Of a stretch of DNA of 64,000 bases, positions 29,635 through 38,235 are shown piece by piece. The position numbers were made by a program, and so were the translations under genes. This DNA is from CAYWCV01 sp964629885 (GTDB lineage: Bacteria; Bacteroidota; Rhodothermia; Balneolales; CAYWCV01), in NCBI GenBank assembly GCA_964629885.1, contig CAZVRJ010000006.1, positions 1-64,000 on the forward strand. The letters run 5' to 3'. Every line of letters starts with the position of its first letter. Position 1 is the first letter of the stretch. The notes below the pieces were generated by a model, which saw only the letters and a list, made by a program, of their open reading frames with translations, searched no databases and was not told the origin of the DNA.

Positions 29635-30987
29635 CTACGAAAAAATGCTTACTTGCGGTACTACCGCATCTTTACTCAGTAACGCTGGCCAATAGGCAAC
29701 TATTTCGCTTGCCTTTGGTCTGCCACCGGCAAATCCTGTGACTCCCGACGGACCCGTTAAAATTAGCGGGGCTACTTCACGGCCAAAACGATTCAAATCT
29801 GACTCTCTGGCAGATGTGGCACTTACGCGCAACTGGACCTCATTATACTCTGGTAGTTGATCAGCGAGAATCTCGTTGCAGCTATTGAAGCCAACCATCT
29901 CAACACGATATTTGTCAAATTCAATCCCCAGCGATTCAGCCCTTTTCTTAAGAATTTCGCCTGCTCGCTCAGCCTTCTTAAGTGCTTCCGGCCATACGTA
30001 GACAAGTGTTGAGGTCAATTTGAACCCATCTTTATAGCTGATCGAAACTTTGTATGAGTCGGTAGCAGGCAATCCCTTAATACCGCTCACAAATACACGG
30101 TCGTCTCCCTGTTGCTCAATTTGGATACTGGTGAAATCGGCAACGCAATCGGGTGTGATGTACGTTCTGGGATCGCCGATTTCGTAAAGAAGTTGTTCGC
30201 TCACGGTCATGGTGTCCACACATCCGCCCGTGCCATCGTGCTTAGTCACGACAAATGTGCCATCGGGGTACGCCTCGATGATTGGGAACCCGATGTTCTC
30301 CATGTCGGGTATACGCGCCCAATCAGTGAAGTTACCTCCGCTGCATTGTGCGCCGCACTCGATAATATGTCCAGCAATGGTTCCGGCGGCCATCTTGTCG
30401 AAATCATCGAACGACCATCCAAACTCGTGAATCATTGGACCTAGGGTAAGACCAGTATCGGTAACTCGTCCAGTAATGACCACATCAGCACCCATTTTCA
30501 ACGCCTCGACAATAGGTCGCGCCCCGAAATACACGTTTGCACTGAGAATGTGGTCTGTGATCGAGGATAATGGCTCGCCAGTGTCCATGTTTTTCATGGA
30601 GTGTCCCGATTCAATGAGCCGCTTGATATCATCCATGATATCGTCGCCGTCAACCACAGCCACCTTAATGGTGCGGCCTGCTTTGCTTGCCCGTCTGAGC
30701 ACGTCATCTTTGCAGGCATGAGGATTGACGCCACCAGCGTTGGTCACGATCTTCACGCCTTTGTTTACTATGTCGTCGAGCACAGATTCAACGACAGGAG
30801 GAAAATCGAGCGCATATCCATGAGCTGTATTCTTGCCCCGCTGCTTCTGCATGATAGACATGGTAACCTCGGCTAAATAGTCGAGTACCAAATAATCTAT
30901 GGGACCATTTTTGACCTGATTTACAGGCGCTGAAGGCATGTCTCCCCAAAATCCTTGACCGGATGCAATTCTAATATGCTGTTTCAC
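29635..30987 (-). CDS. AtuA-like (DUF1446) protein
   Basis: The family was named from the acyclic terpene utilisation cluster of Pseudomonas; its biochemical activity is unclear. The opening IRIASGQGFWGD, the NAGGVNPHACKDDV segment and ADVVITGRVTDTGLTLGP are characteristic. At 450 residues this is the AtuA core without the small C-terminal subunit-like domain found in longer members. The start is GTG. A methylcrotonyl-type carboxylase beta subunit (36440-38056), the enzyme class that works with AtuA in terpene and leucine catabolism, lies on the same strand 5.5 kb away, so a shared branched acyl-CoA pathway is plausible. Confidence 0.85.
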   Translation of the reverse strand: MKQHIRIASGQGFWGDMPSAPVNQVKNGPIDYLVLDYLAEVTMSIMQKQRGKNTAHGYALDFPPVVESVLDDIVNKGVKIVTNAGGVNPHACKDDVLRRASKAGRTIKVAVVDGDDIMDDIKRLIESGHSMKNMDTGEPLSSITDHILSANVYFGARPIVEALKMGADVVITGRVTDTGLTLGPMIHEFGWSFDDFDKMAAGTIAGHIIECGAQCSGGNFTDWARIPDMENIGFPIIEAYPDGTFVVTKHDGTGGCVDTMTVSEQLLYEIGDPRTYITPDCVADFTSIQIEQQGDDRVFVSGIKGLPATDSYKVSISYKDGFKLTSTLVYVWPEALKKAERAGEILKKRAESLGIEFDKYRVEMVGFNSCNEILADQLPEYNEVQLRVSATSARESDLNRFGREVAPLILTGPSGVTGFAGGRPKASEIVAYWPALLSKDAVVPQVSIFS

Positions 30988-31151
30988 TACAATATGATCT
31001 GTATATAAATCGTCGATGCAACCGCTACCGGCCTATCCGACACGCTACTTCCAAATAGTGTATCCAACCGATGAACGGTACTCCTCTCGCTGTCTTCGCA
31101 ATATACAAAACTCATACCCATTCCATGCAAAAAATGAGTGATGTATTTTTA

Positions 31152-31170
31152 ATTGCAACAATGTTGCAAT
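31152..31170. promoter_or_regulatory. Perfect 9-1-9 palindrome, probable Fur-family operator
   Basis: ATTGCAACAATGTTGCAAT is a perfect inverted repeat of nine bases around a central A, ending 19 bases before the ATG of the Fur-family gene. It overlaps the spacer between a TTG at 31153 and a TATCTTTA at 31176. Size and symmetry suit a Fur/Zur dimer site, so autoregulation is likely. Confidence 0.7.
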
Positions 31171-31183
31171 AGAGATATCTTTA
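31153..31183 (+). promoter_or_regulatory. Possible promoter overlapping the palindrome
   Basis: TTG (31153-31155), 20 bases and TATCTTTA (31176-31183) fit the Bacteroidota consensus with one mismatch. If real, transcription would start at or very near the ATG at 31190, giving an almost leaderless mRNA. Confidence 0.35.
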
Positions 31184-31189
31184 CGGAAT

Positions 31190-31627
31190 ATGTTTCTAAA
31201 GCCAGATTCTATACTGTCGATCTTGAAAGCAAACGGCCTGCGTGTAACACAGGCTAGAATTGCTGTTCTCGAAGTATTGATGCAACAAAATGGCCCCATA
31301 AGTCACCAACAGATTGAAAGCAAACTCGAGGCTCAAGATTCGCGCATCGACCGTGTAACCATATATCGTACCCTCCACTCTCTTACAGAATGTGGCATTC
31401 TGCACCGTATAATGGGTATTGATCGCTCATTTTCGTATGCGTATAAGCGAGATGACACCCATCAGGATAACCACGGCTCCGAACATGCTCATTTCGTGTG
31501 CGAACGTTGCACCCTCACGTTTTGTCTAGCCGAAGTTGACATGCCGAAATCCATAGTGACACCAACAGGTTTTGAGCTCAAGCACACAGAAGTGAAGCTT
31601 TTCGGCTACTGTCCAGAATGCAATTGA
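31190..31627 (+). CDS. Fur-family metal-responsive repressor (Zur-like)
   Basis: This 145-residue repressor has an N-terminal winged helix (LKANGLRVTQARIAVLEVL, then RVTIYRTLHSLTECGIL). The C-terminal dimerisation domain contains HAHFVCERC and GYCPEC, the two CxxC pairs of the structural zinc site. Fur-family members sense Fe, Zn, Mn or peroxide; the MerC neighbour and the lack of siderophore genes favour a zinc sensor, but this is inference. The perfect palindrome directly upstream suggests self-repression. The MerC gene follows, its first possible start codon overlapping the end of this gene. Confidence 0.92.
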   Translation: MFLKPDSILSILKANGLRVTQARIAVLEVLMQQNGPISHQQIESKLEAQDSRIDRVTIYRTLHSLTECGILHRIMGIDRSFSYAYKRDDTHQDNHGSEHAHFVCERCTLTFCLAEVDMPKSIVTPTGFELKHTEVKLFGYCPECN

Positions 31628-31644
31628 TTTATTATCCTAACAGA

Positions 31645-32106
31645 ATGCAATCCAAAGTCTCCGCACCTTTCATTTCACGAATTTCTGTGTACCTCTCTGG
31701 GTTGTGTGTCGTCCACTGTTTGGCCACGCCAGTTCTGATTGTCATGATACCGGCTATGTCAACTTTCTTTTCGACTACGATCGAATCTGTACTCGTTTTT
31801 TCCGTATTACCTCTGAGTGCCATTGGATTTGTGCCAACTTGGAAGAAGCACCGAAATAACCGTCTCCTTGCATACTACCTCACCGGAATCGGCATTATGC
31901 TGATCACGCATCTTGGTTTCCATTACACTGGCTTGGAAACACTTATTACCGGGCACAACCATGAGGGCGTACACGATCATGCTCATATGGGAATAAGCTT
32001 GACCGAATCATCTATGATGATTTTGGGTGCAACCATTCTAGCTTGGGCAATATGGAAAAACAACCGCCACACCCATTCATGCAAAAACCCCAACCACGTA
32101 CATTGA
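31645..32106 (+). CDS. MerC-domain membrane protein with His-rich segments
   Basis: This small polytopic membrane protein has four predicted helices and the MerC feature of a conserved Cys-His in helix 1 (SGLCVVHCLATPVLI). A loop rich in histidine (GHNHEGVHDHAHMG) and a His/Cys tail (HTHSCKNPNHVH) point to metal binding. MerC was described as a mercury importer, but chromosomal homologues beside Fur-type genes more likely handle zinc. I start at ATG 31645 (153 residues); ATG 31618, overlapping the end of the repressor gene by 10 bases, would add nine residues. The terminator at 32083-32122 overlaps the 3' end. Confidence 0.85.
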   Translation: MQSKVSAPFISRISVYLSGLCVVHCLATPVLIVMIPAMSTFFSTTIESVLVFSVLPLSAIGFVPTWKKHRNNRLLAYYLTGIGIMLITHLGFHYTGLETLITGHNHEGVHDHAHMGISLTESSMMILGATILAWAIWKNNRHTHSCKNPNHVH

Positions 32107-32122
32107 CGCAGCTGGGGTTTTT
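32083..32122. terminator. Bidirectional terminator between MerC and the amidohydrolase operon
   Basis: AAAAACCCCA (32083-32092) and TGGGGTTTTT (32113-32122) form a perfect 10-bp stem with a 20-base loop, giving a U-tract on both strands. It spans the MerC stop codon and lies just beyond the stop of the convergent amidohydrolase gene at 32143. Confidence 0.8.
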
Positions 32123-32142
32123 GAAACGACTGTTGTTGGTAG

Positions 32143-33498
32143 TTATCTGCCGCGGAAAGACGGGTCGCGGCGAATAAATTCCAAGTAAAGCTGATTTTGG
32201 CGGCTTACCATAGGAATCTTGTGTCCACTTATGAACACTTGCTCAACTGTGGTCGAAGGTTCGAACGGATCGCCATCGGCAATGAACAGGTTGGCCATTT
32301 TGCCGGCAGTGATGCTTCCAACCTTGTCTGCAACGCCGAATATTTCGGCTGCATTCAAGGTGATCGCCTTAACGGCTTCTTCTGTACCCATGCCATACGT
32401 TGCGGCGTAGCCAGCATTGTAGATCAGGTTACGTACGTTCTCGGTGTCGCCAGACATTATCGCCACCTTTACGCCGGCTTTTGCAAGCAATCCGGCATTC
32501 TGATAAGGTCGCTGGTAGTTGTCATAGCCGCGAGTTGGCGTACGGAGCATCGGACCCACAAGCACCGGAACACCAGCTTTTGCGATTTGGTCGGCCACAC
32601 GCCAGCCTTCTGCGACAGAAGCAAGAGCAAACTTGAGATGATTGTTCTTCTCGATCCATTTGAGGGCTTCGACAATGTCGCGCTCGTTGTTCACGGTAAT
32701 AACGACCGGAATAGAACCATCTACGACCTCGCGCATGGCGTCCATCTCCTGATCTTTGTCAGGGCGACGCTTCCCGGCTGGGTTGGCCTCATACGCGTCC
32801 ATCATCCTGTCGTAGAACTTAGCACGATCGAAGTAGTCCTGAATTTCGCGCAGGCTCTGTTCAAAAGCTTCACGGATCTGCTCTGGTGTGCGCTGTTGGC
32901 CACCGAAACCGCCACCAAATCCGCCTCCTCCGCCGCCCATCGACGGCCAGCTCATATGCAATGCCGCATTTCCGGCAACGGCCATGCTGTCGGGCGAATA
33001 GCCGTACAGATTGATGAGCGTCGACTTGCCAGAGATCCGGCCTGAAGTTGGCGCAGCAATCACGGTCGTCACCCCGCTAACGCGGGTAACAGGAACGGCA
33101 GCTGCCGTAGGGTTGATGGCAGTGAACGCACGCATCTGCGGGTTGTAATTCCCGACCTCGGCATTATCGACCGTCACAGGCACAGCCGATATCTCGACGA
33201 GGCCCAGATAGGTGAACGAATCGATGAAGCCCGGATAAACCCGCTTGCCGCTTGCGTCAATCACTTCGTACTCGTCCGTGATTTTTGCATTGGTACCCAC
33301 GAACTCAATGTTCTTGCCGTTCACGAGCACAGTGCCCTGACGTATCACGCCATCAGACACCGTATGGATTTCGGCGTTGATGATCGCATACTTGCCAAAA
33401 GTAGCCTTTTCAGGTATTTGGGCAGAAGCATCCGTCGAGGAAATTGCCAATAAGGCTAAGGCTGCAACAGCCCCAAGGGTAGATTTTATTAGTCTCAT
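32143..33498 (-). CDS. Exported amidohydrolase-fold protein lacking the HxH metal motif
   Basis: This 451-residue protein has a signal peptide (MRLIKSTLGAVAALALLAISSTDASA). The amidohydrolase architecture is clear: composite beta domain, VYPGFIDSFTYLGLVE, and C-terminal NAAEIFGVADKVGSITAGKMANLFIADGDP. The metal motif PGFIDxHxH reads PGFIDSFTY, so both histidines are lost and no replacement is visible; I predict it is not a metallohydrolase. A glycine-rich loop (GGGGGGFGGGFGG) follows residue 200. The start is ATG 33498 with GAGG 8 bases upstream, rather than TTG 33510. It is the third gene of a three-gene operon. Confidence 0.85.
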   Translation of the reverse strand: MRLIKSTLGAVAALALLAISSTDASAQIPEKATFGKYAIINAEIHTVSDGVIRQGTVLVNGKNIEFVGTNAKITDEYEVIDASGKRVYPGFIDSFTYLGLVEISAVPVTVDNAEVGNYNPQMRAFTAINPTAAAVPVTRVSGVTTVIAAPTSGRISGKSTLINLYGYSPDSMAVAGNAALHMSWPSMGGGGGGFGGGFGGQQRTPEQIREAFEQSLREIQDYFDRAKFYDRMMDAYEANPAGKRRPDKDQEMDAMREVVDGSIPVVITVNNERDIVEALKWIEKNNHLKFALASVAEGWRVADQIAKAGVPVLVGPMLRTPTRGYDNYQRPYQNAGLLAKAGVKVAIMSGDTENVRNLIYNAGYAATYGMGTEEAVKAITLNAAEIFGVADKVGSITAGKMANLFIADGDPFEPSTTVEQVFISGHKIPMVSRQNQLYLEFIRRDPSFRGR

Positions 33499-33506
33499 TC
33501 TGAACC

Positions 33507-34961
33507 TCAACGTTCTTCAAAATTCAAGTGGAAGTGGCCACGATGCCAGAAGCTGGATGAGAAATCCATGCTGGACTCCTCGAACAGATTCCATACATCC
33601 TGCATGCACGAGTCGATATGGCGTCCTATAAGCGACTCATTCGCATTCGCAGGATCATATGTGTCGGTCGAACTGATTTGCAGTCGCATATCGTCTGGAT
33701 CATTGACGCGGTCGAAATAGACGACACCGTCAACGAACGTCTTCTCGCAGATGGAATAGATGCTCAGTGGGTCGCTAGACCAGATCGCGAAATCAGCGTC
33801 TTTGCCTACTTCCAAACTTCCGGTCATCTTGTCGATGCCCATCTGAATGGCCGGATTGATGGTGATCATCTTGATTGCGTCTTCGCGCGACACATTACCG
33901 TACTTCATCGTCTTTGCGGCCTCGTGATTGAGGTGGCGGATAAGCTCGCCCGAATCCGAGTTGATGCTCACGTTCACACCGTAGCTGTTCATAACGGCCG
34001 CATTGTAGGCGCTTGCATAATACACCTCAAACTTGTACGCCCACCAATCGGAGAATGTCGAGGCATGGGCGCCGTTCTTGGCAAGCTCAGGGGCAACCTT
34101 GAATCCTTCCAAGATGTGCTGGAAGGTGTAATTCTTGACGCCGTAGTCGTTGAAAACGCGCATGAGCATCAGGATTTCGTCGGCGCGGTACGAATGGCAG
34201 TGAACCAGTATGTTACCGTCGAGGATGTCGTTGATTACCTCATAACGCAGATTCCGGGCAACCATCGCAGGCTCAGTCTTGCCGCGCGGATTGCGGTTGA
34301 ACTCTGTTTTGGCAGCCAAATACGCATCACGATGGCGCTTATGGTCGCGTGCGGCGTCGAAAGTCTCGCGGATCACCTGCTCGACGCCCATACGGGTACG
34401 TGGCTGGATTCCGTTTCCTTGGCCGTGGACACGCGTCGGATTCTCGCCCAGAGCGAACTTGATGGTGCGTGGTGCTCCCTTCATCACAAGTTCCTCGGCT
34501 GTGAGGCCGTAGCGAAGCTTGATGGTCTCACTTTGCCCGCCAATCACGTTTGCGGAGCCGTGCAGCTGATGTATTGCAGTAACGCCACCCGCCAATGCAC
34601 GGTACATTCCGATGTCGTAGGGATTGATCACATCCTCCATCGTGACCTCGGCAGTGACAGGGTTGGAGGACTCGTTCACACCGTTGATTGCCAAGTGAGA
34701 GTGGGCGTCGATAATGCCAGGCATCACAAACTTGCCCGAAGCGTCGATGGTTTGCACACCAGCCGGAGCGCTCAGGTTCTTGCCAATCTGACGTATTTTC
34801 CCGTCGATGACCAGCATGTCGGCATTCTCATGCGTCTCTGAGGTGACAGTGATGATGGTTGCGTTCTTAATGAGCACGCTACCCGTTTTTTGAGCCGTGG
34901 CCGTCTGTACAGACAAAAGCAAGCCAAGGCAGAACATCCAAATCAGTCGTTTCTTAATCAT
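33507..34961 (-). CDS. Exported imidazolonepropionase-like amidohydrolase, catalytically complete
   Basis: This 484-residue secreted amidohydrolase has signal peptide LIWMFCLGLLLSVQTATA. It keeps the metal ligands: PGIIDAHSHL, then LVHCHSYRADE, FQHILEG and the catalytic aspartate in SINSDSGELIRHL. The substrate is unknown; homologues act on cyclic amides or dipeptide-like compounds. It overlaps the genes on either side by 4 bases each, so the three are made together, and it is the only one of the trio with a full active site. C-terminal KMTGSLEVGKDADFAIWSSDP closes the barrel's partner domain. Confidence 0.9.
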   Translation of the reverse strand: MIKKRLIWMFCLGLLLSVQTATAQKTGSVLIKNATIITVTSETHENADMLVIDGKIRQIGKNLSAPAGVQTIDASGKFVMPGIIDAHSHLAINGVNESSNPVTAEVTMEDVINPYDIGMYRALAGGVTAIHQLHGSANVIGGQSETIKLRYGLTAEELVMKGAPRTIKFALGENPTRVHGQGNGIQPRTRMGVEQVIRETFDAARDHKRHRDAYLAAKTEFNRNPRGKTEPAMVARNLRYEVINDILDGNILVHCHSYRADEILMLMRVFNDYGVKNYTFQHILEGFKVAPELAKNGAHASTFSDWWAYKFEVYYASAYNAAVMNSYGVNVSINSDSGELIRHLNHEAAKTMKYGNVSREDAIKMITINPAIQMGIDKMTGSLEVGKDADFAIWSSDPLSIYSICEKTFVDGVVYFDRVNDPDDMRLQISSTDTYDPANANESLIGRHIDSCMQDVWNLFEESSMDFSSSFWHRGHFHLNFEER

Positions 34962-36337
34962 TGTTGATCTCCTGCCATGTTTGGTCCACGTTGGCCGGCT
35001 TGGCGCTGGGCGTTTCCGGCTGGTGTGGGTTGTACGGGGTAAAATTTTAGATCTCCAGAAGCCACGGAATAGACCATTTTCGACTTACTATCGCCAAACG
35101 GTGCAGTGAAAACGTTGAACCCAGCAATCATGCCTGTTTTGAGGTCACCCAAGAGATTACCATGTCCGATGATCTGAGCCGTGTTGGTGCTGAACACCTT
35201 CACAAGTTGGGCGTCGGTCATTCCGGCCTCACGCAAGTCTTTCATCTTGTTGGCGAGATCGGCGCTACGGATTCCCAATCCTGTAAAGCCTACCTTTACG
35301 CCTGCGTCAAGAAGCGTCTTCATATTGGCAACACTTTCTTTCCAAGCCTCGGCTTGCTTCTCGTTGTGCATCTTATGCTCAGGAGTACGCTTGTCGACCG
35401 AGTCGCGCGAGTTCATGTGCGACGGTTTTGCCGAATAGTTCAAGCTTACGAGAACGGGGATGTTGGCAGCAGCCAGTTCTGACGCCATTTTGCCGGCACT
35501 GCGGCCTGAAACAAGCACCATGTTGAAATTGGTCTCCCCTTTTAGCTTCATTACACGACGAATGTCGACGGGGTCGTCTGCCGTGAAAAACAGCGGCTGC
35601 TTGCCGTCCATTACCGGCCAGAGCGCCTCAAGAACCGCATCTTTTTCGGGTGCCTGGTAGGCGGTCGTGTTGGCGTTAAACAAACGTGTGTTTACACGCA
35701 ATGCTTCGGCGTCGAACATGAGCTGACGGAACCGTGCCATCACCCCCATTGCGGTGCCTGGGTACACACCGGGAGCACCCTGGATCGCGGCTCTTACACC
35801 AATGCCAGGCAATAGCAACTTGGCGGCATCGTTCTGCTCGGATCCGCTGATGGTCATCAGGTCAACCTGTCCGGCCAGCATGAGTCCCCTTGGGGCCACA
35901 GCTGCTGCGGTGAAGCCCTGGCGGCGCCAATCGGTGAAATCGCGTGTGTTTTCAACGACCATAGTGTGGGGCTGACGCTCAGGCTGGATGCCGGCGCGCT
36001 CATAGGTCGGTTGTCCGGGGTTGGGAACCGTAGTGCGCTCACGCGACAGCTCCGGCATGCCCCACTCTGCCAGCCCGTCAACCCAACCTGGGTACACGTG
36101 CAGGCTGTCGCCCCCGTCGATCACTTTGGCGTCGTATGGCACGGTAACTCCACTGCCTGCCGCCTCGATCGATCCATTTCTCCACACAATGGTGGCCTTC
36201 GGCACCGTCGTGCCATCTGCATAGTGTAGGGTCACGTTGGTGAATGCCTGAGATGGAACGGCCTGGCCGTTGGCCCATCCCGACAATCCCAACACGACCA
36301 GCGCCGGTAACGCCCAGCGCGAGCGAGAGATCTTCAT
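34958..36337 (-). CDS. Exported amidohydrolase-fold protein, divergent, lacking metal ligands
   Basis: The first gene of the trio encodes 459 residues with a signal peptide (MKISRSRWALPALVVLGLSGWANG) from ATG 36337. The fold shows as VTLHYADGTTVPKATIVWRNG, then VYPGWVDGLAEWGM where PGFIDxHxH should be, and FSTNTAQIIGHGNLLGDLKTGMIAGFNVFTAPFG near the end. The two HxH histidines are replaced by Asp-Gly-Leu, and the other metal histidines are not evident. The C-terminus is Gln/Arg/Gly-rich. It likely acts as a partner or scaffold of the catalytic subunit; that is inference. Confidence 0.82.
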   Translation of the reverse strand: MKISRSRWALPALVVLGLSGWANGQAVPSQAFTNVTLHYADGTTVPKATIVWRNGSIEAAGSGVTVPYDAKVIDGGDSLHVYPGWVDGLAEWGMPELSRERTTVPNPGQPTYERAGIQPERQPHTMVVENTRDFTDWRRQGFTAAAVAPRGLMLAGQVDLMTISGSEQNDAAKLLLPGIGVRAAIQGAPGVYPGTAMGVMARFRQLMFDAEALRVNTRLFNANTTAYQAPEKDAVLEALWPVMDGKQPLFFTADDPVDIRRVMKLKGETNFNMVLVSGRSAGKMASELAAANIPVLVSLNYSAKPSHMNSRDSVDKRTPEHKMHNEKQAEAWKESVANMKTLLDAGVKVGFTGLGIRSADLANKMKDLREAGMTDAQLVKVFSTNTAQIIGHGNLLGDLKTGMIAGFNVFTAPFGDSKSKMVYSVASGDLKFYPVQPTPAGNAQRQAGQRGPNMAGDQQ

Positions 36338-36439
36338 ACGTTGAATGTTGAGTCTTGGGTTTAAATACAGCCGAAATAAACGATGGGATTCACTTAAAAC
36401 CAACGCCTAATTTGTAAAAGAAATTAAACCCTTCTCAAT

Positions 36440-38056
36440 TTACACCTGAATAACGCCATTTTTAAAATCCGGAATTGAACCTGACGTATCACAGGCCGAC
36501 AATGACGCCGACAGCACCTTGCGAGTCTCATCTGGATTCACAATGGCATCAACCCAAAGTCGCGCGGCTGCATACCGAACATCTGTCTGGGCTTCGTAGC
36601 GTTTTCGGATTGTGTCGAGAAAATCCTTTTCCTCTGATTCTGATAGTTTGATCCCTTTTTTCTCCAGCGAAGATTTCTCGATCTGATAGAGGGTCGAAGC
36701 CGCCTGCTGTCCTCCCATCACGGCAATGTGAGCTGTAGGCCATGCGTATATGAATCTTGGATCGTAAGCCTTTCCGCACATGGCGTAATTGCCGGCACCG
36801 TAGCTGTTGCCAACGATCAGCGTGATCTTAGGAACCGTGCTGTTGGCAACCGCATTCACCATTTTGGCTCCATCTTTGATGATTCCGCCCTGCTCACTGC
36901 GTTTTCCAACCATAAATCCGGACACATCCTGAACGAAAAGAAGAGGTATTTTCTTTTGGTTGCAGTTCAGGATGAATCGTGTAGCCTTGTCGGCGCTGTC
37001 GCTGTAAATCACCCCACCAATCTGCATCTCTCCCGACTTGGTTTTTACGACCATTCGCTGGTTAGCAACGATGCCAACACTCCACCCATCGATACGAGCA
37101 TAGCCAGTGATAATGGTTTGCCCATAGCCTTTTTTAAACTCGGTAAATGAACCGGCATCGATCACACTGTCGAGCACCTTCATCATGTCGTACGGCTTGG
37201 CACGATCTGCAGGAAACGCCTCCACAAGAGTATCGTGGCTACCCGAAGGATCCACTGACTCCACCCTATTCAAACCTGTTCGCTCAAGTGGACCAAACTT
37301 AGACACGATATCTCTGATGGTGGCCAAACATGTCGGGTCGTCGGGCATTCGGTAATCGGTTACACCACTGATCTCGGTATGAGTAATCGATCCACCAAGT
37401 GTTTCATTATCGACTTGCTCGCCAATCGCAGCTTTGACCAAGTAGCTACCCGCCAAAAATACCGACCCCGTACCGTCCACAATCAATGACTCATCGCTCA
37501 TGATAGGCAGATATGCCCCGCCGGCCACACAGCTACCCATGATGGCCGCAATTTGGGGGATACCCATAGCGCTGATTTTGGCGTTGTTCCTGAAGATTCT
37601 CCCAAAGTGCTCTTTGTCGGGAAATATTTCGTCCTGCATGGGGAGGTAAACCCCCGCTGAGTCGACCAAGTAGATCAACGGTAGACGATTCTCCATTGCG
37701 ATTTCTTGTGCTCTCAGATTCTTTTTTGCGGTTATCGGGAACCAAGCACCGGCCTTCACAGTGGCATCGTTTGCCACGATCATGCACTGTCTGCCGTGGA
37801 TGCTTCCAATTCCTGTAACCACTCCACCCGATGGACATCCGCCAACGTCTTCGTACATGCCTTCGCCGACCCAAAGGCCAATTTCGAGAAAGTCGGTCTC
37901 AGGGTCGCACAATGCCTCCACTCGCTCGCGGGCTGTCATTTTGCCTTTTTTGTGTTCCGACTCAATCCTACTCTTGCCGCCGCCAAGGCGAATTATCTTT
38001 TCTCTCTCGGCAAATTCATGCACAAGTTTTTCGATGTGCGCTCTGTTTGATGACAT
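36440..38056 (-). CDS. Acyl-CoA carboxylase carboxyltransferase (beta) subunit, methylcrotonyl-CoA type
   Basis: This biotin-dependent carboxyltransferase moves CO2 from carboxybiotin to an acyl-CoA. The 538-residue chain has both crotonase-fold halves. MTARERVEALCDP and the segment AGVYLPMQDEIFPDKEHFGR are typical of methylcrotonyl- or geranoyl-CoA carboxylases rather than propionyl-CoA carboxylase. MGSCVAGGAYLPIMSDESLIV and GNSYGAGNYAMCGKAYDPRF follow. No biotin carboxylase/carrier subunit lies in the window. A promoter-like sequence is at 38091-38123. It fits with the AtuA-like gene at 29635. Confidence 0.9.
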   Translation of the reverse strand: MSSNRAHIEKLVHEFAEREKIIRLGGGKSRIESEHKKGKMTARERVEALCDPETDFLEIGLWVGEGMYEDVGGCPSGGVVTGIGSIHGRQCMIVANDATVKAGAWFPITAKKNLRAQEIAMENRLPLIYLVDSAGVYLPMQDEIFPDKEHFGRIFRNNAKISAMGIPQIAAIMGSCVAGGAYLPIMSDESLIVDGTGSVFLAGSYLVKAAIGEQVDNETLGGSITHTEISGVTDYRMPDDPTCLATIRDIVSKFGPLERTGLNRVESVDPSGSHDTLVEAFPADRAKPYDMMKVLDSVIDAGSFTEFKKGYGQTIITGYARIDGWSVGIVANQRMVVKTKSGEMQIGGVIYSDSADKATRFILNCNQKKIPLLFVQDVSGFMVGKRSEQGGIIKDGAKMVNAVANSTVPKITLIVGNSYGAGNYAMCGKAYDPRFIYAWPTAHIAVMGGQQAASTLYQIEKSSLEKKGIKLSESEEKDFLDTIRKRYEAQTDVRYAAARLWVDAIVNPDETRKVLSASLSACDTSGSIPDFKNGVIQV

Positions 38057-38090
38057 TCTGGTAGCGTTTTTCCGTATCGTTTCAAAGGTT

Positions 38091-38123
38091 TAAAGGTACA
38101 AAATTGCCACGCAAGGTAACAAA
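38091..38123 (-). promoter_or_regulatory. Possible promoter of the carboxylase gene
   Basis: On the minus strand TTTG (38120-38123), 21 bases and TACCTTTA (38091-38098) match the Bacteroidota consensus with one mismatch, 35 bases upstream of ATG 38056. Confidence 0.4.
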
Positions 38124-38235
38124 CACTATCATGGAACCAGCGTCCGAAATCCATCGTTCTCCAATATTCACGGCAGACTATCGTTGATAGATCATCTGCT
38201 TATATTGAGCACAACCAAAGCGTACAAATTGCCAT

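Noticed and set aside
33618..34841. A 407-codon plus-strand open frame
   Set aside because: It is antisense to the catalytically complete amidohydrolase, has no recognisable domain, and its composition follows the codon bias of the opposite strand.
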